Source: Lewinellaceae bacterium (GTDB lineage: Bacteria > Bacteroidota > Bacteroidia > Chitinophagales > Saprospiraceae). Taken from it: 55,119 nt of DNA. The stretch is taken from contig CANJPT010000015.1 in assembly GCA_947476195.1 (NCBI GenBank), positions 1 through 55,119 of the forward strand, read 5' to 3'. The translations under genes and the position numbers were made by a program. Below the pieces are notes generated by a model that was not told the DNA's origin, did not search any database, and was given only the letters and a program-made list of their open reading frames with translations. This document shows, one piece after another, positions 34,502 through 42,430 of this stretch (positions within the stretch are counted from its first letter, which is position 1; each line of letters begins with the position of its first letter).

Positions 34502-34918
34502 TCAATTTGATAATGTGGATTCCCAATCCTTTGTCCTTACAGCCTTCTTTTCTGAAGTCTTTTTTTTGCTTTGCAATCGCTTTGCGATCACTGATTTAGG
34601 TATCCGTGTGATCTTCCGCCGTTTGGGTTTATGCAGGGCTTTTTCAATCAGTCGGATTAGTTTTTCTTCAGCGAGATGCTTGTTCATCAGTTGCGAACGC
34701 TCCGTCTGATTCATGGCGGAAAGAATGCCTTCAGAAGAAATATGATTGGCCAATTTCTCAAAAACCAATGCTTTTTCTGAATCTGAAAGTGCCTGCGAAG
34801 CAGCTACCTCGAGCAATGCTTCGGCTTTGGTCTCCACCTTATTTACGTTTTGTCCGCCGGCACCACCAGAGCGTGCCGTTCGGAAGGAGAGTTCATTTTT
34901 GAGCAATTCAATATTCAT
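34502..34918 (-). CDS. arfB: Ribosome rescue factor ArfB (class I release-factor-like hydrolase)
   Basis: ArfB (YaeJ) frees stalled ribosomes by hydrolysing peptidyl-tRNA with the release-factor GGQ motif. Starting at ATG 34918 (MNIELLKNELSFRTARS) the protein has 138 residues and shows SGGAGGQNVNKVETKAEA with the catalytic Gln. As expected for ArfB it lacks the codon-reading domains and ends in a basic tail (KPKRRKITRIPKS then KRLQSKKKTSEKKAVR) that enters the mRNA channel. An in-frame start at 34951 would add 11 residues in the repeat region. A copy of the dispersed element lies immediately upstream. Confidence 0.93.
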   Translation of the reverse strand: MNIELLKNELSFRTARSGGAGGQNVNKVETKAEALLEVAASQALSDSEKALVFEKLANHISSEGILSAMNQTERSQLMNKHLAEEKLIRLIEKALHKPKRRKITRIPKSVIAKRLQSKKKTSEKKAVRTKDWESTLSN

Positions 34919-34920
34919 GA

Positions 34921-35027
34921 TATTGGATATTTGACGATAGACTTTGGACACGACTATGCAAGTGCCTGATTGTAAAAATTTTGCAGCACAAGTCCCAAGG
35001 CTATCGGCCCATGTCCAATAGTCTATC
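34921..35027. repeat. Dispersed intergenic element, copy C (inverted)
   Basis: The reverse complement contains GGGACTTGTGCTGCAAAATT, matching copies A and B, followed by CAGGCACTTG and TCGTGTCC as in copy B. The ends GATAGACTTTGGACA (34936-34950) and TGTCCAATAGTCTATC (35012-35027) form an imperfect inverted repeat. Confidence 0.55.
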
Positions 35028-35162
35028 TTCCTGTAAAGTACTTTTTAGGGTAGGAAGTTCCAAAGGTCTTGATTTTCGTCGCTGTGCGCCAAAACATCTC
35101 ACTTATTTCGCGTCAATTCTTTTCATTTTCCCACTTTTGGGCTGAAATACTATTGTATAAAA

Positions 35163-37694
35163 ATGAAAAAACTACTTTTAATCGGTTTACCCGCCATAGC
35201 CCTTGTGGCGGCGGGCCTACTTGCCTACCTAAAAAGCTCTTCCGAAGAAGCGGAGCAATCCCCTTCTCAAGCAGGCGCAGCCTTCCTCTTTTGGGGCCAG
35301 GCCCGAACCTTTCCAGACGGAATATTCCATACTGAAAAATACACTGAAGCTATGGCGCAAATGCGCTTATCAGCGACATTGCGGGGTGATCGAAGTCCGG
35401 ACTGGGAAGCCCTCGGACCAAAAAACATTGGCGGACGAACGCTTTGTCTGGCCATCAATCCCCTGGACACCAACATTTTGTGGCTTGGAAGCGCTTCCGG
35501 CGGCATCTGGAAAAGCACCACTGCAGGCAAGGGCGCAGATGCCTGGCAACGCATAGAAACGGGCTTCCCGGTCCTCGGTGTGAGTACCATTGCACTGGAT
35601 CCCGGCAATCCAAATATCATTTACGCAGGCACCGGGGAAGTGTACAATGTTGAAAATTCAACGCCCAATGTGGCGATACGGGTTACCCGTGGCACCTATG
35701 GTATTGGCATTTTGAAAAGTACCAATGGCGGAGCAAGCTGGACTAAAAGTCTCGACTGGGGTTACGGACAGTTGCGCGGAGTGCAAGACATCAAGATCAA
35801 TCCACTTCGTCCGGCCACGATCTATGCAGCCACATCGGAAGGACTTTTGCGCAGCTGGGATGCCGGTACGAGCTGGCACACCATCCACAACAAACGCATG
35901 GCAGTAGATATCGAGATCGACCCATCCGATACCAGTCGGATATTTGTGACCCATGGTTCACTGGAAGATCAGGATGTAAGTGGTATTTACCGCTCTATGG
36001 ATGGAGGCTCAAGCTTTGTTAAACTCTCCGATGGACTTCCGGATACCTACACCGGGAAGGCTCTCCTGACCATTTGTCTCACGCAACCCAATATTCTCTA
36101 TGCCTCTGTGGGAGAACTCACGCAACAGAACGGTCTTTATAAAACAATCAATGGTGGCAATTCCTGGGTAAAGGTCAGTGCCGAAAATGTAAGTAGTTAT
36201 CAGGGCTGGTATGCACACGATGTGGCCGTGCATCCTTTAGATCCGAATACCTTTATCTGGGTCGGTATTGACGCCTGGAAATCAACCAATAGTGGCACTT
36301 CCGTGACTCAAAAATCTCGTTGGTACAAATGGGATTTCGGATATGTCCCGGCTGGAGGTTCAGAAGGTCCGCCGGATTATGTTCACGCGGATATTCACCG
36401 GGTTTATTACGTCCCGACAGATCCGAACAAAGTTTATATGGTTTCAGACGGTGGACTTTTTGTTTCCTATGATGGTGGTGAAACCTATCAGGGACGCAAT
36501 GGTGGCTACCAGACCCAGCAGTTCTATGCCAATTTGGGAAATTCGACCACCAATCCTAATTTATGCATCGGTGGAATGCAAGACAATGCCACCGCCATTT
36601 ACTCAGGTGATCCTTCCTGGAAGCGAGTGATTGGTGGGGATGGCGAATGCACTGCCATAAATCCACTGAATGATCAGATTATGTATGGTTCATCGCAATA
36701 CCTGAACATGGCAAAGAGCATTAATGGAGGCCAAAGCTGGTACGGGATCGGCGGCGAGATCAACGGAAGCAAGGCCTTCAACGGACCTTTTGAGATCGCG
36801 CCGTCCAATCCGGATATTATGTATGCCGGGGCACAAAGCCTTTGGCGTTCAGACGATGCCGGGGAAACCTGGTTTGCCGTTACAGATGTGCTTGCAGATG
36901 GCGATGTAATTTTGAGCATTGCCATTGATCCCGAAAATCCGGACCTAGTGTATTGTAGTACCGCACCGACCGCCACCAATGAAGCGCGGGTATATAAAGT
37001 AGATGTTTCCGCCGCAACAGCCACCCAAATGACGGGCCTACCCAATCGGTATTGTATGGATTTTGCATTTTATCCCGGGGTGCCAGGGACTTTATTTGCT
37101 GTATTTGCCGGCTTTAATACTCAACACGTATGGCGTACCGTGAATGATGGCGCTACCTGGACGGCCATTGACAACGGGCTTCCCGATGTACCCACCAACG
37201 CGATCTTGATCGATCCGACTATCGCTAATTTTTACATCGCCAATGATCTTGGCGTCTGGCACTCCGCAGATGCCGGGGCAACATGGAATCTATATTCCGC
37301 TGAGGCCCCGCAGGCCATGCTCGCCATGCACCTCAGCATTGCGCCGAATTATAAACTCCGCGTGGCCACACATGGCCTTGGATTATGGCAAACAGACCTG
37401 GCTCAGGCCTCTAAAACAACGGAACCGAACGGCGTATTTGCTATTCGTGGACTCTATCCCAATCCGTCAAAAGAGCGCAGTGTGCTTAATTTCACTTTGA
37501 TGAAAGAAGCAAACATTACGATCAAGATGCTGGACCTGAATGGAAAGACCGTTTGGGAATCTGCTTCAGAGCGCTTGTCTGCCGGTAAATATTCGCGCCC
37601 GGTTTTAGTGGGGGATCTGCCGGGAGGTACTTATGGGGTAGTGTTGGAAACGGCCAAAGGCCGTACAGGTCGGATGTTAATCGTGGGTCGTTGA
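35163..37694 (+). CDS. Asp-box beta-propeller protein with T9SS type A sorting domain
   Basis: The 843-residue protein begins with a signal or anchor helix (MKKLLLIGLPAIALVAAGLLAYL). Residues about 80-745 form sortilin/BNR-like propellers with at least eight Asp-box motifs, such as STNGGASWTK, SMDGGSSFVK, TINGGNSWVK, SYDGGETYQG, SDDAGETWFA and VNDGATWTAI. Despite Asp-boxes it lacks obvious sialidase arginines, and the family is mostly described as VPS10-like or xyloglucanase-like propellers; no substrate can be named. Residues about 758-843 are a type A sorting domain (IRGLYPNPSKERSVLNFTL, PGGTYGVVLETAKG). It should be secreted by the T9SS encoded at 1-10 kb. Confidence 0.88.
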   Translation: MKKLLLIGLPAIALVAAGLLAYLKSSSEEAEQSPSQAGAAFLFWGQARTFPDGIFHTEKYTEAMAQMRLSATLRGDRSPDWEALGPKNIGGRTLCLAINPLDTNILWLGSASGGIWKSTTAGKGADAWQRIETGFPVLGVSTIALDPGNPNIIYAGTGEVYNVENSTPNVAIRVTRGTYGIGILKSTNGGASWTKSLDWGYGQLRGVQDIKINPLRPATIYAATSEGLLRSWDAGTSWHTIHNKRMAVDIEIDPSDTSRIFVTHGSLEDQDVSGIYRSMDGGSSFVKLSDGLPDTYTGKALLTICLTQPNILYASVGELTQQNGLYKTINGGNSWVKVSAENVSSYQGWYAHDVAVHPLDPNTFIWVGIDAWKSTNSGTSVTQKSRWYKWDFGYVPAGGSEGPPDYVHADIHRVYYVPTDPNKVYMVSDGGLFVSYDGGETYQGRNGGYQTQQFYANLGNSTTNPNLCIGGMQDNATAIYSGDPSWKRVIGGDGECTAINPLNDQIMYGSSQYLNMAKSINGGQSWYGIGGEINGSKAFNGPFEIAPSNPDIMYAGAQSLWRSDDAGETWFAVTDVLADGDVILSIAIDPENPDLVYCSTAPTATNEARVYKVDVSAATATQMTGLPNRYCMDFAFYPGVPGTLFAVFAGFNTQHVWRTVNDGATWTAIDNGLPDVPTNAILIDPTIANFYIANDLGVWHSADAGATWNLYSAEAPQAMLAMHLSIAPNYKLRVATHGLGLWQTDLAQASKTTEPNGVFAIRGLYPNPSKERSVLNFTLMKEANITIKMLDLNGKTVWESASERLSAGKYSRPVLVGDLPGGTYGVVLETAKGRTGRMLIVGR

Positions 37695-37698
37695 TAAA

Positions 37699-37791
37699 TA
37701 ACCACCCAAGCAGATTATAATCGCCTCGTAGAGGCGCAATATAACCACCCGAGCAGACTCAAATCGCCTCGGAGAGGTGTAATGTTGGTAG
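37699..37791. repeat. Two direct repeats after the propeller gene
   Basis: AACCACCCAAGCAGATTATA... and AACCACCCGAGCAGACTCAA..., each followed by ATCGCCTCG-AGAGG-G-AAT, occur in tandem about 43 bp apart. The second forms the left arm of the cruciform 37764-37904. Confidence 0.75.
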
Positions 37792-37904
37792 CTTTTGTTG
37801 ATCCATTTCAACTGGCGGGCAGAGCCGCAATATGATTGATCGGCTCTGCTAGCCCGGTAATATGGCCTATTATAAGCTACCGATATTACGCCTCTCCGAG
37901 GCGA
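37764..37904. repeat. Long cruciform-forming inverted repeat before mnmA
   Basis: Outer arms of 29 bp (37764-37792 with 37876-37904) differ at three positions, and all three are G-U pairs in a plus-strand transcript. An inner stem GCAGAGCCG/CGGCTCTGC pairs 37819-37827 with 37841-37849. It lies between the propeller gene and mnmA, 109 bp before the latter. Confidence 0.85.
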
Positions 37905-38013
37905 TTATGAATCTGTTCCTTCAGAACGCACGTTAAACTAAGAAACTTCCGACCTTTGCATTTCGAACTTATTGGGGGTAACCGATGTTTTATCCCTCCA
38001 ATTCAACAAAAAA

Positions 38014-39114
38014 ATGAGCAAGCACGGAAAAGCATTGGTCGCCATGTCAGGCGGAATAGACAGTACGGTCGCCGCAGTCCTTCTGCATGAAGAGGGCTGG
38101 GAAGTCATTGGAGTGACCATGAAAACCTGGGATTATGCCACCAGTGGTGGCTCGAAAAAAGAGACGGGCTGCTGCTCCCTCGATAGTATCAACGATGCCA
38201 GACAAGTCGCGGTAAAGCTTGGCTTTCACCATTTTATTGTGGATATCCGCCAGGAATTCGGCGATTATGTGATTGATAATTTTGTGGATGAATACATGGC
38301 CGGGCGTACTCCAAATCCCTGTGTGCTCTGCAATACCCACATCAAGTGGAATAGCCTCCTGCGCCGCGCCGATATGTTGGATTGCGAGTTTATTGCCACC
38401 GGACACTATGGCATCATCAACGAACTTGAGGGTCGTAAATACATCACCCGGGCCAAGGACCGGCAAAAAGACCAAAGCTATGTGCTCTGGGGACTCAGTC
38501 AGGATTGCCTGAACCGCACCCGGATGCCACTCGGGACATTCACCAAACCCGAAGTCCGCCAGATGGCCGCCGAACGCGGCTGGGATGAGCTGAGCAAAAA
38601 AGCCGAGAGCTACGAGATCTGTTTTGTGCCCGACAACGACTACCGGGGTTTCCTGCGTCGTCGTATCGATGGCTTGGACGAGCAGGTAGCCGGCGGCGTT
38701 TTTGTGGATTCCCAGGGCAAGGTCCTGGGTAAACACGAGGGCTATCCGTTTTATACCGTAGGACAACGCAAAGGCCTGGGAATCGCACTTGGTGAACCCA
38801 TGTTCGTCACCGAAATACGCCCCGATACCAACACTGTTGTACTGGGCCGTGAAGACGACCTTATACGCAACAGCATGATGGTGGGCAAGGTCAACTTAAT
38901 GAAATACAAAGAATTACCCGCAACAGGCTTTGAAGCTGTGAGCAAAGTCCGCTACCGGGATGGGGGCACCTTAAGCACCTTAAATCCCGTCGGCAACGAT
39001 ATTGAAGTCTCTTTCCATGCCAATGTAAAAGGCATTGCACCGGGACAAAGCGCGGTGTTTTTTGAGGGGGACGATGTGGTAGGAGGAGGGATCATTTATG
39101 GGAGTGGACGTTAA
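38014..39114 (+). CDS. mnmA: tRNA 2-thiouridylase MnmA
   Basis: MnmA adds sulfur to U34 of Lys, Glu and Gln tRNAs. The start is ATG 38014 (MSKHGKALVAMSGGIDSTVAA), which begins right before the ATP PP-loop SGGIDS; 14 upstream codons in frame are unlikely. The nucleophile and persulfide cysteines appear in TPNPCVLCNTHIKWN and ESYEICFVPDNDYR. Length (366 residues) is standard, and the C-terminal beta domain is complete (SVFFEGDDVVGGGIIYGSG-type end). The gene follows a long cruciform and is 136 bp upstream of the methylmalonyl-CoA mutase gene. Confidence 0.96.
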   Translation: MSKHGKALVAMSGGIDSTVAAVLLHEEGWEVIGVTMKTWDYATSGGSKKETGCCSLDSINDARQVAVKLGFHHFIVDIRQEFGDYVIDNFVDEYMAGRTPNPCVLCNTHIKWNSLLRRADMLDCEFIATGHYGIINELEGRKYITRAKDRQKDQSYVLWGLSQDCLNRTRMPLGTFTKPEVRQMAAERGWDELSKKAESYEICFVPDNDYRGFLRRRIDGLDEQVAGGVFVDSQGKVLGKHEGYPFYTVGQRKGLGIALGEPMFVTEIRPDTNTVVLGREDDLIRNSMMVGKVNLMKYKELPATGFEAVSKVRYRDGGTLSTLNPVGNDIEVSFHANVKGIAPGQSAVFFEGDDVVGGGIIYGSGR

Positions 39115-39250
39115 TACGACGATAAACCTTATAGGTTTGGATAAAATTAGATAGATAGTCAACAGCGGCCCGGGATTTCCTGAGCCGCTGTTGTTTTATA
39201 AACCAGAAACCACAAAATCCCCCGATATTTCGCCCAGAAAAATACCATCC

Positions 39251-41335
39251 ATGCCTGCACCAGATTTCTCCAGGATCAAATTCGACCCGACGCTGCGGAA
39301 TGCAGAATACGGAATGCAGAATACGGAATCTACGCAAATTCCGCATTCCGCATTCCGTATTCCATATTCCGCTGGTCTTCCCCCCTACCTCGGCGGCCCC
39401 TATTCCACCATGTACCTCACCCAGCCCTGGACCATCCGGCAGTACGCAGGGTTTTCCACGGCTGAAGCGAGCAACGCTTTTTACCGCCGCAACCTGGCCG
39501 CCGGACAAAAAGGCCTGAGCGTAGCTTTCGACTTAGCTACGCACCGGGGCTATGATTCCGACCACCCCCGGGTGGAAGGCGATGTGGGCAAAGCTGGGGT
39601 GGCCATCGATTCTGTGGAGGATATGAAAGTCCTTTTTGATCAGATCCCGTTGGGAGAAATGTCCGTGTCCATGACCATGAACGGGGCCGTCATTCCCATT
39701 ATGGCGTTTTACATCGTAGCGGCAGAAGAACAAGGCGTTCCGCCGGAAAAATTATCTGGTACGATCCAGAACGACATTTTAAAAGAATTCATGGTGCGCA
39801 ACACCTACATCTACCCGCCTGGGCCGAGCATGCGCATCATCAGTGATATTTTCTCCTACTGCGCCGGACACATGCCGAAGTTCAACTCCATCAGCATTTC
39901 CGGCTACCACATGCACGAAGCGGGTGCGCCGGCGGAGATCGAGCTGGCCTACACCCTCGCCGACGGACTGGAATACATCCGCGCGGGTATCGCCTCCGGA
40001 TTGGACATTGACGAATTTGCGCCACGGCTTTCCTTCTTTTGGGGCATCGGGATGAATCATTTTACAGAGATCGCCAAGCTTCGCGCCGGGCGGATGCTCT
40101 GGGCAAAACTGGTGAAGCAGTTCAATCCGAAAAGCAACAAATCGCTCATGCTGCGCACCCACTGCCAGACTTCCGGCTGGAGCCTTACAGAGCAGGACCC
40201 ATTCAATAACGTGGCACGCACCTGCGTCGAAGCCATGTCGGCGGTATTAGGCGGAACGCAGAGTTTGCACACCAACTCTTTCGACGAGGCCATGGCTTTG
40301 CCGACCGATTTTTCGGCCAAAATTGCCCGCGACACCCAGATCTTTATCCAGAAAGAAACGGACGTCACCCGGGCCATCGATCCCTGGGCGGGCTCTCATT
40401 TTGTAGAACAACGTACGGCAGAACTGGTAGAAAAAGCCTGGGCCCTGATGCAGGAAGTGGAAGAACTGGGCGGCATGGCCAAGGCCATCGAACAGGGCCT
40501 GCCAAAACTCCGCATTGAAGAAGCAGCCGCTAAAAAGCAGGCTGGCATTGATTCTGGCAAGGAAAAGATCGTCGGGGTCAACGTTTTTCAAGTCGCTGAC
40601 AACGAACGATTTGAAATTCTAGAGGTAGACAATTCCGCGGTGCGGGAAGGTCAGATCCGACGCTTACAATCCCTGAGAAAAAACCGGGATGAAGCAGCTG
40701 TTGCGGCGGCTTTATCCGCTGTAGAACAAGCTACGAAAGACGGAGCCAACCTTCTGGAAGCCTCCATCCACGCCGCCCGCGTCCGGGCCACCCTGGGCGA
40801 AATCTCCTCGGCCATGGAAAAGGCATTTGGCCGCTATGTGGCTACCACCAAATCCATTTCAGGCGTTTACGCTGCTAACATGAGCAAAAACGAAGACTTC
40901 GAGCATGCCCAACATCTGGCGGATGAATTCGCCGAGCTGGAAGGTCGTCGCCCGCGCATCATGGTCGCCAAATTAGGCCAGGACGGCCACGACCGGGGCG
41001 CCAAGATCATCGCCACAGCCTTCGCAGATCTTGGCTTTGACGTAGATATTGGACCTTTGTTCCAAACACCCGCTGAGGCGGCCCGTCAAGCTGTGGAAAA
41101 CGATGTGCATATCCTCGGAATTTCTTCTCTGGCAGCAGGACACAAAACATTGGTCCCCCAAACCATTGCCGAATTGGAGAAACTGGGTCGCGGGGATATT
41201 TTGGTAGTCGTGGGTGGGGTTATCCCGCAGCAGGACTATGAATTCCTGCGGAAGGCAGGCGCCGCGGCCATTTTTGGGCCGGGGACTGTGGTGGCGAAAG
41301 CTGCACAGGAGTTGTTGGGGGTTTTGATGGGGTAA
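39251..41335 (+). CDS. scpA: Methylmalonyl-CoA mutase, large (catalytic) subunit
   Basis: This adenosylcobalamin enzyme interconverts succinyl-CoA and methylmalonyl-CoA in propionate metabolism. Starting at ATG 39251 ([16 protein letters not shown]) it has 694 residues. The catalytic barrel is clear: [58 protein letters not shown] and [20 protein letters not shown]. The C-terminal cobalamin domain has [12 protein letters not shown] with the cobalt-binding His, then [10 protein letters not shown] and [10 protein letters not shown]. The small subunit is not adjacent. Two oddities: a 78-bp palindromic element (39295-39372) is translated as residues about 16-41, and the conserved Arg of TMYxxRPWTIRQ is Gln (codon 39422-39424). 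Gene symbol is given by function; mutB or mcmA1 are equally used. Confidence 0.92.
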   Translation: MPAPDFSRIKFDPTLRNAEYGMQNTESTQIPHSAFRIPYSAGLPPYLGGPYSTMYLTQPWTIRQYAGFSTAEASNAFYRRNLAAGQKGLSVAFDLATHRGYDSDHPRVEGDVGKAGVAIDSVEDMKVLFDQIPLGEMSVSMTMNGAVIPIMAFYIVAAEEQGVPPEKLSGTIQNDILKEFMVRNTYIYPPGPSMRIISDIFSYCAGHMPKFNSISISGYHMHEAGAPAEIELAYTLADGLEYIRAGIASGLDIDEFAPRLSFFWGIGMNHFTEIAKLRAGRMLWAKLVKQFNPKSNKSLMLRTHCQTSGWSLTEQDPFNNVARTCVEAMSAVLGGTQSLHTNSFDEAMALPTDFSAKIARDTQIFIQKETDVTRAIDPWAGSHFVEQRTAELVEKAWALMQEVEELGGMAKAIEQGLPKLRIEEAAAKKQAGIDSGKEKIVGVNVFQVADNERFEILEVDNSAVREGQIRRLQSLRKNRDEAAVAAALSAVEQATKDGANLLEASIHAARVRATLGEISSAMEKAFGRYVATTKSISGVYAANMSKNEDFEHAQHLADEFAELEGRRPRIMVAKLGQDGHDRGAKIIATAFADLGFDVDIGPLFQTPAEAARQAVENDVHILGISSLAAGHKTLVPQTIAELEKLGRGDILVVVGGVIPQQDYEFLRKAGAAAIFGPGTVVAKAAQELLGVLMG
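39295..39372. repeat. Palindromic element in frame within the mutase gene
   Basis: Two 35-nt arms built of GCGGAAT/ACGGAAT words (39295-39329) and their near reverse complement (39338-39372) enclose an 8-nt loop. The element is exactly 78 nt (26 codons), has no stop in the mutase frame, and encodes [19 protein letters not shown]-like sequence that has no counterpart in other mutases I know. Confidence 0.85.
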
Positions 41336-41354
41336 AAGGAAGGTGGGGTAGTTG

Positions 41355-41436
41355 CCATGCCCTTTAGGGCATGGAATAAAGGATGTGATTTCATTTGGGC
41401 TTTAGCTCTATGCTTGCCATGGGCTAAATCCCAAAT
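41355..41436. terminator. Two hairpins between the mutase and response-regulator genes
   Basis: CCATGCCC-TTTA-GGGCATGG (41355-41374) is perfect; ATTTGGGCTTTAGCTC (41393-41408) pairs with GGGCTAAATCCCAAAT (41421-41436) at 14 of 16 positions. They separate convergent genes and probably end both transcripts. Confidence 0.65.
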
Positions 41437-41476
41437 TCTTATATTACCCTTTCCGGGGCCTGAAGACCCCAGAAAA

Positions 41477-42166
41477 TTAACTACAAACCACCCGATATCC
41501 CACCCCTTTCAAAGTCAAAATCTGCACCCCTGGATCCTCCTTCAAATATTCCCGGAGGTGGGTGATATAAACGTCCAGATTCCGGGAATTGAAAATTGAA
41601 TCATGGCCCCACACTGATTTCAGGATTTCCCTGCGTTCGACAATGGTGTTGAGTGTGGTGGCCAATAGTTCGAGCAATTGGGTTTCGCGATGGGAAAGCT
41701 GTCGCGGTGGTTGGGTGTCGAGTTGAAGTTGCTGGCGTTCAGGTTGAAATAAAAAACGCCCCAGGCGAATGCCCTCCGAATTTGCAACTGGAGCCAGCTG
41801 ATTTCCCTTTTTTAAATGGATCAGATTTTTGATGCGCACGATGAGTTCCTCCTGGCTGAATGGCTTGCGGAGGTAGTCATTACCGCCGGAATCAAAGCCC
41901 TGCAATACGTCTTCGGTCTGGCTTTTGGCGGTCAGATAAATAATAGGCATTTGAGGGTCCAGGGCGCGGATCTCTTTTCCCAGCGAAAAGCCATCACGGT
42001 GCGGAAGCATCACATCGAGGACACACACGTCGGGGCGAAAAGTCTCAAAAGCGGCCATTACTTCGGCGCCATCAGCTACCCAATGCACTTCAAACTGGCG
42101 GCTTTGGAGGCTTTCCTGGACGATTTTTCCCAGGAAGGGCTCGTCTTCTACGTATAGGATCTTCAT
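41477..42166 (-). CDS. OmpR-family two-component response regulator
   Basis: The 229-residue protein has a receiver domain (1-115) with acidic pair E7-D8 (YVEDEP), phospho-acceptor D51 (VCVLDVMLP), T79 (IYLTAK) and K101 (YLRKPF), and a winged-helix DNA-binding domain (130-229) with SHRETQLLELLA and NLDVYITHLREYLKEDPGVQ. It binds DNA when phosphorylated. It converges on the mutase gene. Its likely partner is the histidine kinase at 46405, with an outer-membrane barrel and a GLPGLI gene between them, the usual setting of this kind of Bacteroidota system. Confidence 0.94.
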   Translation of the reverse strand: MKILYVEDEPFLGKIVQESLQSRQFEVHWVADGAEVMAAFETFRPDVCVLDVMLPHRDGFSLGKEIRALDPQMPIIYLTAKSQTEDVLQGFDSGGNDYLRKPFSQEELIVRIKNLIHLKKGNQLAPVANSEGIRLGRFLFQPERQQLQLDTQPPRQLSHRETQLLELLATTLNTIVERREILKSVWGHDSIFNSRNLDVYITHLREYLKEDPGVQILTLKGVGYRVVCS

Positions 42167-42237
42167 TGCGGGGTTGTCGGCTATTAGACTATTTATTGAA
42201 TCAAATCATTCCACGTTTAAAATTCTTTGTTTTTACG

Positions 42238-42337
42238 CCAATCGTTGTTTGTCATCCTGAGCGCAGCGAAGGACCCGGATTGGAGAGTTATGCATACCGA
42301 GTCCTTCGCTGTGCTCAGGATGACAAACAACGATTGG
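42238..42337. repeat. REP-like inverted repeat with 41-bp arms
   Basis: Left arm 42238-42278 and right arm 42297-42337 match at 39 of 41 positions around an 18-nt loop. They contain GTCATCCTGAGCGCAGCGAA, the core of an extragenic palindrome found in many unrelated bacteria. It lies between the response-regulator start and the barrel-gene stop. Confidence 0.92.
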
Positions 42338-42394
42338 TGATAAAGCTGAGCGTGTAGATTGGTGAATGCTGATTCCAGGTTCACCCATCCGTCG

Positions 42395-42430
42395 TTTACG
42401 GTGCACCGTAAACCGTGCACCGTGCACCGT
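42395..42430. repeat. GTGCAC-rich palindrome at the end of the barrel gene
   Basis: TTTACGGTGCACCGTAAA (42395-42412) is a perfect palindrome and is followed by two more CCGTGCA units, running up to the stop codon of the barrel gene at 42430-42432. Confidence 0.75.

Noticed and set aside
38047-38766. 239-residue minus-strand frame opposite mnmA
   Set aside because: mnmA is unambiguous on the plus strand; this frame has no motif.
42238-42337. Terminal inverted repeats of an insertion sequence
   Set aside because: Only 18 nt lie between the arms, so there is no room for a transposase; it is an extragenic palindrome.
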